A stretch of DNA of 64,000 bases from Chalara sp. BL73 (Eukaryota > Ascomycota > Leotiomycetes > Helotiales): contig CAKJVC010000068.1 of NCBI GenBank assembly GCA_918026815.1, positions 310,001 to 374,000 of the forward strand, in the 5' to 3' direction. The notes beneath the pieces are model-generated. The model saw only the letters and a list, made by a program, of their open reading frames with translations, searched no databases and was not told the DNA's origin. The position numbers and the translations under genes were made by a program. The number at the start of each line of letters is the position of its first letter. Position 1 is the stretch's first letter. Positions 48,721 to 59,608 of this stretch are shown one piece after another.

Positions 48721-50302
48721 ATGGTTGGTGTTCCTGGAAGGTCACAGGCATGCAATACATGTCGGAAACGAAAGAAAGGTGTACGCTGTACAACACCCTG
48801 CTTGTGATACAGTCCTAGCTAATATTCAAAGAAGTGTGATCTGAAACGACCCTTTTGTAGCCGATGCCAAAAGGCTGGAATTGAATGTGCCGGCTATGGG
48901 AGACAACTCATATTTGTTAACTCAACCGTTCAAAATAAACCAGTAGCGAAAATCACACTTCCTGACTCCTTGGCTAATTCCGCTTACGAAAATAAATACG
49001 TGGGGTTATTCTGGGATGAATACCTTCCCGGAAGCCGGTCACTTTCGGCAAACGCTGTAAAGTCAACTCTTGGCTGGTGGACCAATAGCATTCCTGATTT
49101 ATATCAGAAGAATGATACACTTAAGAGGGTATTTCTTGCAGTTTCTATGGGCACTGTTGGGAGTCGTGATGGAAAAAGATGGATGGTAGAGGAAGGTTTG
49201 AGAAATTATGTGGCAGCCTTGCACGACATGTCATCCAAATTGAGCCTACCATCCAATGCCCAAGATGATACTCTTTACACCGCGACTAAATTGTTAAGTT
49301 TTTATGAGGTATCACTTCTTCATTCCACCCGGTGCTATTAGGTTAACTTCTAACTTAGAAATTACAGTCCACATGTGGCGCAGGGAACCGCGATAGGGTG
49401 GCACATGCTAAAGCTTGGGTAGCACACTGTAATGGTGAGACAATTGTTATGGCAGCCCGGCAGCCAGAGGCCTACATATCTGGCCATTCACATTTTCTGT
49501 TCACCGATGGCAGATTAAATCTGGTTAGTGTCTTTAATTAGGCTTGCTTTCTATCTATATGGTAATTCTAACATTATTATAGGGGGCCATGGCTCTGCTA
49601 GAGAGAAGAAAATCAATACTAAGCCTAGAAAACTGGAAAACCATTCCATGGACCATCCACAAAAAGACTGCAAGGGACAAATTGATTGATATATATGTCG
49701 ACATCCCGACACTTCTTGAGGAAGTCGATGCAATGAAGGGTATCACTAATCCGAAAACAAAAGAGGCGAAAAGGAATAATATTACCGAACACTGTTTGCT
49801 CCTGGAGAAAGAATTAGCAGAGTGGTACGCAAGATTACCAGCGCCTAAGGAAGACGGATTACCGGATGTAGACAATCTTGATTCATTAACGGCGGAAGAT
49901 CTATACCTTACACATCTCATGACTTGGTACTGGGCAACGTGCCTTCTTCTTGCCATTGATGTTCCAGATGTCGCGGGTCCCGATCGCGTAAACCCAAATT
50001 TCTGCTGTAGGAGCATCATACGAGCCATGCCAATATTCCTCCATCCCTCAGTCGGGATTTCTAGAATGCATTTGATGACAGTGCCATTGACCGTAGCTGT
50101 TCAATATATGGCAATGTGTGCCCGGAGCGAGTTGTCGGCGGAGACGGTAATTCTGGCACAATACTTCAAAAGGCCGGAAGCTGCAAGCATTGCCCAGTTT
50201 ATCGCAACTATCCAGGTCAGGACGAATAGGGCAGAATCGCCTATTTCCTGGGCTTTGCCTTTATTGACAAAGCCACCGAGCCATGTGGACGGCTGCCAGT
50301 AA
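48721..50302 (+). CDS. Zn2Cys6 transcription factor with fungal-specific C-terminal region
   Basis: Four exons: 48721-48780, 48832-49308, 49368-49523 and 49583-50302. Introns are 51, 59 and 59 nt; 470 aa. The zinc cluster is at the very N terminus, CNTCRKRKKG|KCDLKRPFCSRC, split by intron 1. With acceptor 48831 there are seven residues between Cys 2 and Cys 3; with acceptor 48834 there are the normal six but the Lys before Cys 3 is lost. The body matches the fungal-specific regulator type with YVGLFWDEYLPG, STCGAGNRDRVAHAKAW, SHFLFTDGRLNLGAMALLERRKS and WARLP-like EWYARLPAPKED. Nuclear; target unknown. It is divergent from the secreted glyoxalase-like gene. Confidence 0.87.
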
Positions 50303-51159
50303 TGAAATGTGTGGGTGTAGGTTCTTTTCGGCCATAGTTTGTGTTTTATAGCAAATAAAATTCTCATATAGCTAATATCTATCCCTGTGTACCAGAAAAA
50401 ATGATAGGTACTTTGACTTTCAGTATCTTAAAATCTATTTGCACCTCAATACATTCCATTAATGTTTTGTAAGTTATATTCTGTGGCTACTCCCAGACAC
50501 CTAAAACCCCTTCTACTAGAATATCACGTTTACGTTGTCGTCCTTATACCCGATTTGTAAATAGTCTCCTTTCACAGCGCAATAGAATTCCTCTACTATA
50601 GCTCTACTACTGAGCTTATACTATCCCTAATACTTATAAAGGGGTCTTATCCGAGCTCTAAGACTTTACCACTATGCAGGAAATCGTGATTAGCCTCCTG
50701 GTTTATGTGGCGCGCAATTCTATACATGATCGCCACGAGGACCTGTACCTCGGATTCAAGCGAGTGACGATACTGGTTAGTGCAAAACAACCCCTCAATA
50801 TTTACGTTGTAATTTACAGTAAAATTGTGAAGCCTTAGACATGAAGGCCATTTCTTTTCTGGAATTCCCCGGGATGCCCAAAAGCGCCTTACCTCAATAG
50901 GCTAGGCACTTGGTCCGGGGTAATGTATAACGAAGCTATCCATTCGAACCTGCACCTCTGTAAGCTATGTGAGATAGCTAAGGGCCTCTCTAGTTCCAGA
51001 AGGCCATCACTCCTATCCAAAGTTTATCGTGAGCAAAAACAAAGTTATTGGCAATTGGACAAAATCAAATACAACAATGGCCTTCTGTGCCTGCCCAGAG
51101 CTTTTAAAAGGTTCGAGATCAACTGCCTAATACAACACGTACAAGCTGAATATTGTTCA
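50303..51159. other. Convergent intergenic region
   Basis: About 860 bp between the 3' ends of the regulator and the hydrolase-patatin gene. The frame at 50923-51441 is antisense shadow of the latter. Nothing else recognised. Confidence 0.5.
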
Positions 51160-53537
51160 TTAAGCACTTCTAGCAGTTCGGGACAACCTCCTAGCACACG
51201 CCTTTATCATTATCTGTCCAGCCACCGATGCTACATAATCGTTCGCAAGTTTCTCAACTTTGCCAAGCTTTTTCCAGTCCGCAAGATCGATTCGATGCAT
51301 CTCGTTTTCTTCGTTAAAACGAAAGTATTGCTCGCGCATGTCGGGAAAGCGGTTCAGAAAGTCGGTGTGCTTTTCTTCCGTGTCTGTCATTCGTTTGATG
51401 GCATAGTTGACAACGCCAATAACGTGAGAACTTGGATCTAATTTTAGGCCCTTCCCGGTCCCAATACTGACCACTGCCTGAAACTTCCTGCCCTCCCCAA
51501 ACTCAGACGTGGCTTCTTCCATGACTTGCAGAATTGGGTTATTGCTGTTCATCCCACCATCCCAGTATGAGCGACCATTGATAGTGATGGTTGGAAAATA
51601 CAACGAAGCAGCTGAGGTTGCTCGGCACGCCTCCCATATCGAACACGAAGCACCGGGTCCAGCAATGGTGGAATCATATGTACGAAGCCTCTCACAAGCT
51701 CCGCCACTTTGATCAATTATGGCACAAACAAAACTTTGTTCTCAGCATTCACAAAACTGAAGACCTGGACAGTCACTTACGTCTTTGTCATTCCAAAGCT
51801 CGACTTCAATTTTGCCTCGCTTGGGATATTTCGAGCAGCGACAATTTGTTCTCGCTCTTTCAGTGTAACTCTTTCTGATACAAGTTCACGGACCACGGAC
51901 TCCAGAGAGTCTCCCGAATACCATGGAGCTCCCCTGAAAGCGTCTATCCAACGTTTGCCGGGGATAGACCATAATGGTTGCCTGAAAATTACCGATGACA
52001 GTGACTTATACGCCAGCTTGCATGAGACGAGATCCATACCCTACGTAAGTCGTCAGATGAGGTAGCCTATACGCGATTAGACCTACCAGTCTCCCAAGCA
52101 TGATAGCGAGCAGGCTAGTTGTATCCATCAGCATTCTAACCCTAAAACGAATAACGTGACTGACCCTCCAGTGCTTGTGCCTCCAATAAGGTCAAAGTAA
52201 TGGCAAGGTCTTGGACTTTCTGAGTCCCTTGGAAAATCGATTTTTCTAACTTCCTCCATGATATGTTGCAATACAATGATAGCGAAAAGACCTCGAATCC
52301 CGCCCCCATCTAGCACCTCGATTAACAGGGGTTTCAAAATTATGAAGGTGGAAATGGGGTAATTCCAAGGGGACACATGCCTAACGCAAGAACCCTTAAG
52401 CCCGGCTGAATGTTCGAATCATCGTCATAAAGGTCATCATTGTTAATGATCTCTGGTGCCGTTTGCGATTGAAGCGCTGGAGCTATCGTCTCCGCTTCAC
52501 CAAGTACTTGCATGCGAACGTGTCGAAGCGCGGACCAAACTCTCTCAGCAGCCAGGGAATGGTTGTTGAGCTTAGAAATCTCAGAATGTTGACCATCTCC
52601 GGGTTTATTCTCTACCCAGGCAAGATCCAAGGTCGCATCTTTTCTTGAAACCAAAATCCCCTGGATACGTTAATGCCAGTACTTATAGAAAGGAGTTAAA
52701 GGACTATCTGATTTAACTCACAATTTGGGGGGTGGGAAGGGTTTCGTAGAAGCAGGCAATCGGCAACTTTTCCCCACCGTCGTGCTCAAAATCCATATTG
52801 ATCCGTTGGTATTGACCCATGAAATCGTCTACCATTAGAAAGTTCTCTTTGACAGGGTGAAAAGGGAACAGCCAAACAATAGACTTGGCCAACCAAATCC
52901 AAGACATGAACTTCTTATTAAACGAGCCTCGATGCCGAGTACCGAAAAAGACAAACCCCTTTATCGCCGCATGGATAGACTGGACTTCTTTGCGAGAAGT
53001 GCGGGTGGGAGATGATACCAGGAAGAGCTGCAGGGTTTAGCCATACAATCGTAGCAATATCATACCCCATGGATTTCCATACCTGTTTGGCTACCGTACC
53101 TCCAGTGTCGTGTCCTATAAAGACTATGTTATAGGGAGCCTAATGACCAGTCAACAGCTGCTCAAGTGGTCTGGGTAGTAGGTAGTCATTAACTATCAGT
53201 CCAGCATTGACCACATAATCCGTCAAGTCTCCCAGAAGTGCGTCAGCGGCGGCTTCAATTGTATCTCTATATCCGAAGGTAAGTACATTGACGTCCGGAA
53301 ATTTGCGCGGAAGAAGATCCTTGAGCCAACAAATTCCCATGCGATCTGTCCAGGACCGTATTCGATCGCCGGAAAGACCATGAATAGCAACGAAGCTTCG
53401 CATTGTCAGCTCGCTTGAAGTTCACAAATGACCACGCACCCTCACATGAATCTCCCTTCGGGCGGCGGGGCTCCAGTGGCAGCGTAGAGGATTTCCAAGC
53501 CATCGCAGTCCTTTGGCCGATCTAAGGTCGCTTTCAT
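51160..53537 (-). CDS. Alpha/beta-hydrolase - patatin-like phospholipase fusion
   Basis: Exons: 53537-53446, 53395-53083 (with a further 54- or 75-nt intron ending at 53140), 53027-52722, 52660-52381, 52309-52165, 52114-52087, 52040-51781 and 51733-51160. About 640-647 aa. The N-terminal half is a SERAC1/DUF676-like hydrolase: FVAIHGLSGDRIRSW, DLLPRKFPDVNVLTFGY, NIVFIGHDTGGTVAKQ and GFVFFGTRHRGSF. The C-terminal half is patatin: RVLAL|DGGGIRGL (oxyanion Gly loop), GGTSTGG (Ser nucleophile) and YWDGGMNSNNP (catalytic Asp). The join at LD|GGG uses a GC-AG intron (52310-52380). Both domains occur as N-terminal effectors of fungal NOD-like receptors, but no NB-ARC/NACHT or repeats are present. 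A phospholipase role is expected, and membrane damage in defence is inferred. Confidence 0.87.
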
Positions 53538-54719
53538 CTTTTGCGACTTGATCGTTGGCGAGCAAGTCGTGAGTATGAGTCCTCAAAAGCAAGTTTGTCT
53601 TCAAAGTAAGATATGCTTGATATCGTAGACTTTATAAGACACGTCGAGGAGTGCGAGAAAATTGCAAAGAGTACAGGATAGTCTCAGCCGCAATTGCAAA
53701 CCAGCTTCCCAGTGGCTTCACTTTCAGGTTGGAAGCCTCAAGAGCGCCATAAATTTTAAGAATGATTGGATCGAAACGAGCGAGCCTGATACAGAGTGGG
53801 AAAACATCCCGCGCGCTTACGCTAGCTCACATGGCTGCGCTATAATTAGGTTTTCTATAATCTTGAGTCAATGAAACATCCCGAACAATATAACAGGCTG
53901 CAAGGCCGGATGATATGGGTTTTGCGCTTATCTCCGGTTCTATCCTTTATTGCACCTATCTTTATGCTCTATAACATAGAAGATTTAGGGTCCTTCTTGC
54001 CCTATTTGTGGTGTGAGCACCTGTCACTCATTGCCCAAGGAGCTGAAATTTTTACATAGAGTTTGAGGGGAAGCTGATTTTGTTAGGGACTGTAGTGAGA
54101 TCCTTTGTTTCAATCATCTGACTATCGAGAAGACTGGTGCGAAGCCCATCAAGAAGTATCCTCTTAGTGCGATACTCCCATAATGTGCCCTAGTCACGTG
54201 TATGCCTATTTTAAGTCAAGGAAATTAACGAGGTTTGATGGAACATGAAATGCACAGCGATAATTAGAAGGTATTGGGGATGCCGTTCAAGGTCCCTATT
54301 CCATAGCATATGCGTGTGGCATACAGATCTGTAGTAATTTGTGTGTGAAAAGTCTTGCGCGCTAGCGGGGTTCCAATACACTGACACCATGGTGTCAGTG
54401 GTCCAGGTACACGGGGGCGGATACGGATACGCCCGGACGTATATCTTACTAAGCAAAACTCCCAGCTACAGCGCCTACAGGCCTGAAGCTACAGCAGTTA
54501 CAAGCTTAAAGTTACTTGTATTGGCTCTATCTTTGGGAGTCATGACGGATACTTGTCAGGAAACCGCCAACGGAGTGACAAAACGACAGCCCGCAATCTT
54601 GAAAATTAGTCTATTCAGAGTGAAGTGTGAAGGCAAGTTACATTATACAGGGGTGATACAGAAGTCCTCACTATATTGAAATTCCTCCCCTAGTCTATTT
54701 ACAACTACTATCTGCTCGA
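53538..54719. other. Intergenic with a perfect palindrome
   Basis: Promoter of the hydrolase-patatin gene plus 3' flank of the coiled-coil gene. Short frames at 53662-54059 and 54341-54679 have no support. Confidence 0.5.
54379..54400. repeat. Perfect 22-bp palindrome
   Basis: CACTGACACCATGGTGTCAG followed by TG reads identically on both strands, with its centre between 54389 and 54390. No spacer. It could be a dimeric protein-binding site or the tip of an old inverted repeat. No copy was noticed elsewhere in the window. Confidence 0.7.
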
Positions 54720-55388
54720 TTAAGTTTTCTCTTGCTCTCTCCGCTCTCTCTGAAGCCTCTCCATCACCAACCATTCTCTTCTCGCATCCTGGACCTTCTT
54801 GTCCCACTCGTTTCGAGCCAGTTTTTTATCCTGTTCAAGCTTCTGTCTGCACCAAGCCTCCGTGTTCTTCATAGCTTGGATCATCTCCTCGACTTGCTTT
54901 TGAAGTCGAACTTTGCGCCTCTGGCATTGCTCGTACCAAGCCGCCTCCATTCTTTCCTCCTCACGCACTTCTGACTCATCCTCATCTTGATAGGACCTAT
55001 TATGGAATTTCTGGTCATTCCCAGGTGTCTTGTACTTGATGACGGGTATGAGTCGCTTGAACTTGAGGCGCGATTCGGCTGGTTGACTCTTCCCTTTCGG
55101 GATTTTAAAGTCGAGGACTGCGAGCTCGGCAAGGACTTCGTAGTCAAACCGGTTATAAATATACTTTAGACCACGTCCAGCGAGAAGGTCTTTTCCTTGC
55201 TCCACCCGCTCCCAATTTTCTTTCTGATAGATTGGTTGAAGGACGGTCCTGGTGTGCTCTTCAAGGAAACTTAATCGGCTTTCGTTGTAACTGGGCTTTG
55301 TTCTGATTTGGGTGATGTGCTGGTGATGCTGTGCATTGAAGGAACTCTTATGAGAGCGCTTACTATACACTCGGTTGAGACTCTGCAT
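54720..55388 (-). CDS. Orphan charged coiled-coil protein
   Basis: Single exon, 222 aa from ATG 55388. The N-terminal ~40 residues are basic (VYSKRSHKSSFNAQHHQHIT). The middle has a compact-looking stretch (FDYEVLAELAVLDFKIPKGK). The C-terminal ~85 residues are a long charged helix (EEERMEAAWYEQCQRRKVRL, ARREWLVMERLQRERREQEK) likely to be coiled coil. There is no signal peptide or membrane segment. Codon use and length support a real gene. I do not recognise the family. Confidence 0.6.
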   Translation of the reverse strand: MQSLNRVYSKRSHKSSFNAQHHQHITQIRTKPSYNESRLSFLEEHTRTVLQPIYQKENWERVEQGKDLLAGRGLKYIYNRFDYEVLAELAVLDFKIPKGKSQPAESRLKFKRLIPVIKYKTPGNDQKFHNRSYQDEDESEVREEERMEAAWYEQCQRRKVRLQKQVEEMIQAMKNTEAWCRQKLEQDKKLARNEWDKKVQDARREWLVMERLQRERREQEKT

Positions 55389-56571
55389 CTTTTCTTAAAT
55401 TTTCCTCGTTTGATCGGATATGCGGTGGCTCTTATTTGTAAAGAAAAAGGGCAGAACTGTTATAACTCTTAGAAGTATTAGATGGTGATTGTTACGCACT
55501 AAAGTAGATTGAACTGAGTGGATGCCTATTATATGTTTAGTTGGATGTTTGTTCCGTGCGCTTTTTCGATGAAAGAGCGCGTTTATGCCCTGATGTTCAT
55601 GCACAATAAACTCACCGATGTTGATTGCAATCCCAATCGAGAAGCTATTAATTCTTAGTTCCCATTTAAAGACATATTATATAAAGAAGTTCGGAACAAT
55701 GCTTTGTTAATGCTTCGGGTTTTTTGATAAAGTAATACTAACCTTTTGTTGAAAGAAATGCACTTCTCTAAGAAATATGAAATCGATTAAAGAACATAAA
55801 ATGCAGCGAGAGTCGAATAGATAAAGGTAAAGACAAAAGCTTTCCAGAATTGATAAGCCATTTGTTGCAAAAAGAGAACTCTATTTGCTGAAGTACTATT
55901 ACGCCTTATATATTGCGACACCTCGGATAAGATATGTAAATAAAGAAGTTGAAAAGAAACTAGTATACAATAAAATTATAAACTTCCGTGGCCTTCCGTG
56001 GTTTGGATGTGCGTCAAAACGTGTTTCTGATAATTCAGTTGACTCACTTGGTCAAACTAATACACGTATCACAGGTGAGATTGAGATTTTATTTTAAAAA
56101 TTGAGCGGTATAGCAGTCTTTGCAGTGCTTATGATTATCAAAAGTTGATGATTTATGCAGCAAACTGATTTGACAACAACAAAAAATTATTCATATTATA
56201 AAAGCTAGAGATATGGCAATGAGAATAATTGTTGCAGATAAGCGGTGACATGAAAGTGGCACCTTCCATATTTAATAACGGTTCACCAGTAGTTCCTCAG
56301 CCCTTATCAACATGAACTTTCGAGGCATGATGGACTTTTAGAAACACAAGGAAAGTGTTCGAATACTTCGTAGTCATGAATCTTCAAATCTTTGTCTTTT
56401 TGCTGAGACTGAACTGCTGTATTAATGATGTCTGACTCTGGGGTGACGTAGAAGGAAATCGCGAGTTTGAAGCGGAAGAAGAATATTCTATCACCCTTTC
56501 CTGTTTTAGCAATATGAAAGGTATTAAGAACCGAGCTTTCTTCTTTAGTCCCGAGGCGCAAACGGGGTTTT
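55389..56571. other. AT-rich gene-poor region
   Basis: About 1.2 kb, strongly AT-rich, with small frames at 55885-56097 (+) and 56307-56624 (-) that have no motif. It fits mutated, RIP-like sequence next to the decayed gene below. Confidence 0.5.
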
Positions 56572-57041
56572 TTGGCCACTACTCGTGTACTAAACCTGTA
56601 CAAATACACCTTCTTGAGCAGCATCAGATCATCTTTACTTAATACAACGAGAGAAACCCATCAACGAGTGACCTATGCCATAAAAAAGCTTCCAGAGATC
56701 ATTTCCAAAGGTGGGACCGGCGTCATCACTTGGCACCAGAATTTACCGCGGCTGAATGTTGATAACTTCAATATCAGCTAGCATTGAATCTATGGTCTAT
56801 GGAGAAAAGCGTATCATTCGTAGGAGAAGCAGCACTCAAGATACTTGGGCCTGTCACAATCGCTCTTGTGATATTTGGCATCATCGTTGGTGCAGTCTTA
56901 ATGTCCAGACGTAGGGCAAATCGCCATGTCACATCAGAGGACGTCCATGAAATGTCTAGTCCTGAACAAGAGAACAATGGCAATATCGAAGCTCCACAGC
57001 CAAGCAACGTGGGGGTAACCGTCATCTTGCCTCGCGCTTGA
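56572..57041 (+). pseudogene. Decayed single-pass membrane protein gene
   Basis: Two adjacent frames look like the C-terminal part of one protein. The first (no ATG) reads AIKKLPEIISKGGTGVITWH and LPRLNVDNFNIS, then stops at 56781. The second continues one frame over with EKSVSFVGEAALKILGPVTI, a membrane segment (ALVIFGIIVGAVLM), a basic stop-transfer RRRANR and an acidic, Ser-rich tail ending at 57041. The KLPEII..GG..V-W-LPRLNVDNF pattern before a lone TM is reminiscent of fungal surface proteins, but I cannot name the family. A frameshift near 56775-56790 and the missing 5' part suggest a pseudogene. Confidence 0.42.
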
Positions 57042-57749
57042 TCATTGGAGCTCGCCTAACCCAAATGTTTGAGGAAGCAAAAGTCGGTAAGTGGAGTGAT
57101 TTAAGAATAGAATTTGAGTAGAGCTTATCACACGGCCCATGGGAGAAGTTTCTTTTGCTGTTTAGTACGTGTTTCGGGTTGAAATGCCAGAAGTGCTGAT
57201 CGTGTTCAAAGATGAGCAGTATAACCTGGACGGAAACAAGGCTTGTTAAACAACTCTTCGATCTGTTTTCGGGCAAAGCGAGGTCACAACAACTTTCTGT
57301 AAGTCGCATGCTTCACATTCAGCAGTAGGCACAAGCTTCTATTACTCGAGAACGAGGTTATCCGCGTATGGGAAGTCCTTTTGATTGTTTATCTCTATTG
57401 TGACACGATTTCTGGCTCAAACTTCCGCATTGAAGAATATATTTTCGACGCCTCAGAATGCCGGAATGGTGATTATGCTCCCAAGGACATAGTCATGTAA
57501 GTGACCACGCAAATACTACAACTCTGGTCCTACCTAACTTGCTCTTCTGCGGGCCATAGGAAAAGCTTGATTCTGGTATACTCAGAAATATGAATGGTAA
57601 GTATTCTGCGTAACTATTTTTTTCTTCTGTTTATTTGTATTAATTATTCTTGATCTAAATCAGAGTTTAAAGTAAGACCCTAATGTTGTAGAACTGACGA
57701 CTGCAAGCTTCCTCAGCGATATTCCCACATTACCTAGGCAGATCGAAAC

Positions 57750-57770
57750 CTGATTTCAAATTGAAATCAG
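57750..57770. repeat. Inverted repeat, 10-bp arms with 1-base centre
   Basis: CTGATTTCAA, A, TTGAAATCAG: perfect arms. It lies 650 bp upstream of the aldolase start, and 60 bp from another palindrome at 57831-57850. Confidence 0.6.
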
Positions 57771-57830
57771 CGCTGCCAAATTAGTAGCACTTGTCGTGTA
57801 CGATCGAAGCGCCTCCCAGATTTGGGTGGG

Positions 57831-57850
57831 GGAACATCTTAAGGTGTTCC
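57831..57850. repeat. Near-perfect 20-bp palindrome
   Basis: GGAACATCTTAAGGTGTTCC is self-complementary except for one T/G position on each side. It is close to the inverted repeat at 57750-57770. Role unknown. Confidence 0.55.
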
Positions 57851-58413
57851 TGAATGCGACGGGCTGGAGTAGCAGGGATAGACTTTGGTTTAATGTCAAT
57901 CACAGAAGAAGAAACGAAAATGGCCCCAGCAATCTCAAACCTTCAAAGCCAGTTTCAAATATTCTATAGCTGGAATGAGTTTCCAAGTCGTCTTCCACTT
58001 ATTCATGTCGGGGAGAGTCTCCAAACGAAGTGGATGGCTGATGGGTCCAAATTATGAAAGTGGTGAAAAAGTTCAGCAGACAATACATGCAAATTTTTCC
58101 TTGATATGTTTTCTAAGATGCAATTATAATTAATGTCCCTGAAGCCGTCAAGGAAGAATAGTTTTTTGGTGACGAAGTATGTATTTTTCCGTGCCAAGGC
58201 GGTTAAATCAAGACTCGGTTACTGTAAGGCTCTCGAAATAGGGGTCCAGCGACCACGACCCACTTCTGGGATCCCCCATTTTTGCATAGAAATGCACTGT
58301 TCTCCCGAGAACGAAATCTGTTGATAACAAGGGCTGAACTTCTCACAATCCTGTATCTTTTTCGTAATATAATCAGCCATAACACTATTTTAGAGGCCAC
58401 TTCCGTGAAAGTC

Positions 58414-59411
58414 ATGCCGAACCAACCACATGTACCTCCCCAAGGAGTATGGTGCCCAGCAGTGACGCTGTTTGACCAAGAGACAGACTCTCTTGATCTA
58501 CCAAATCAGAAGTTATATTACAAGTATCTGTCTGAGACTGGACTTGCCGGGCTGGTGATTCTAGGCACAAATGCAGGTAAGAAACCTCCAAAGGCGTAGA
58601 AATGGCCACTGACAATTTTGTAGAAGCCTTCCTTCTCACACGTGAGGAGCGATATCAGCTCATTGCTGCAGGGCGGGAGGCAGTTGGCCCGTCATACCCC
58701 ATAATGGCAGGCGTGGGCGCGCATTCCACCAAGCAAGTCCTGGAGAACATCGAAGACGCGACGAAGGCCGGCGCAGACTACTTGCTCGTTCTCGCACCTG
58801 CGTATTTCGGCAAAGCCACGACCCCCTCGGTCATCAAGAGCTTTTTCGCCGAGATCTCCAAGAAATCCACCTTGCCGATTGTGATCTACAACTTCCCAAC
58901 CGTCACCAACGGCGTCGATCTCGACTCTGCTCTCATCACCGAGATCGCGAAGGCGAACGAGAATGTCGTTGGCGTGAAGCTGACTTGCGGAAGCGTCGGT
59001 AAGATCACGAGGCTGGCTGGGACCTTCAAGCCGGAGGAGTTTACGACGTTTGGTGGACAGGCCGATTTCCTACTTGGAGGGTTGGCTGCCGGCTCTGGGG
59101 GAACTATCGCGGGCTTCGCAAACGTGGCTCCCAAGACTGTGGTCAAGATCTATAATTTGTATAAGGAAGGGCAACTCGAGAAGGCCGTAAAACTGCATCA
59201 GCAAGCCGCTTTGGCCGAGGGCGTCACGAGGCAGAGCATTGCGGCTACAAAGTTTGCCGCGGCAATTCGTTCCGCGGAGGCCGCTGGTATTGAGAAGGCG
59301 AGCGGGAAGTTTGAACCGAGACGGCCTTATGAAGCGCCCTCATATTTGGTCAAAGCGTTGGTGATTGAGGCAGTGGAAGCGCTAGAAAAGTGGGAGGCAA
59401 ATCAGCAATAA
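58414..59411 (+). CDS. DapA-family aldolase (DHDPS/NAL-like; 2-keto-3-deoxy acid or 4-hydroxy-2-oxoglutarate aldolase)
   Basis: Two exons, 58414-58576 and 58624-59411, with a 47-nt intron (GTAAGA...CTGAC...GTAG), 316 aa. The join restores the family loop GTNA|EAFLLTREER. The Schiff-base Lys is Lys173 (VVGVKLTCGS) and the catalytic Tyr is Tyr143 (LPIVIYNFPTVTNG). TIM-barrel fold, cytosolic, no targeting peptide. Fungi make lysine by the aminoadipate route and have no need for DapA, so this is more likely an aldolase cleaving a 2-keto-3-deoxy sugar acid (LGA1-type, hexuronate catabolism) or 4-hydroxy-2-oxoglutarate (HOGA1-type). Exon 2 is notably GC-rich compared with its surroundings. Family secure, substrate inferred. 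Confidence 0.92.
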
Positions 59412-59608
59412 ACTACTAATTAGATCATATTTAGAACCTAAGGCGAAGCCTGTTTTAACGCTGATATTCTGTGAAGCCGTGAACAGAAGTCCTGAATTTT
59501 TGGTCAAATCTTACGTTTCCATTAGCTTAAAATATCCCAAACGTCTCCGAGAGAACCTTGGTGTTACATTTCATTTATGTATTTATTTACTTGTTGCTAT
59601 GTGGCTAC

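Larger units (their letters stand above)
57042..58413. other. Relic-bearing region upstream of the aldolase gene
   Basis: Several short rightward open stretches flanked by intron-like signals lie here: GTAAGT at 57300, a GTAAGT...CTAAC...CATAG unit at about 57497-57560, and GTAAGT at 57599. Their frames (for example HKLLLLENEVIRVWEV near 57331 and KLVALVVYDRSASQIWVGEH near 57780) do not join cleanly. This may be a decayed multi-exon gene. The last ~150 bp are the promoter of the aldolase gene. Confidence 0.4.

Noticed and set aside
50923..51441. 172-codon rightward frame
   Set aside because: Its right half is antisense to the well-supported patatin exon, and its product has no family features.
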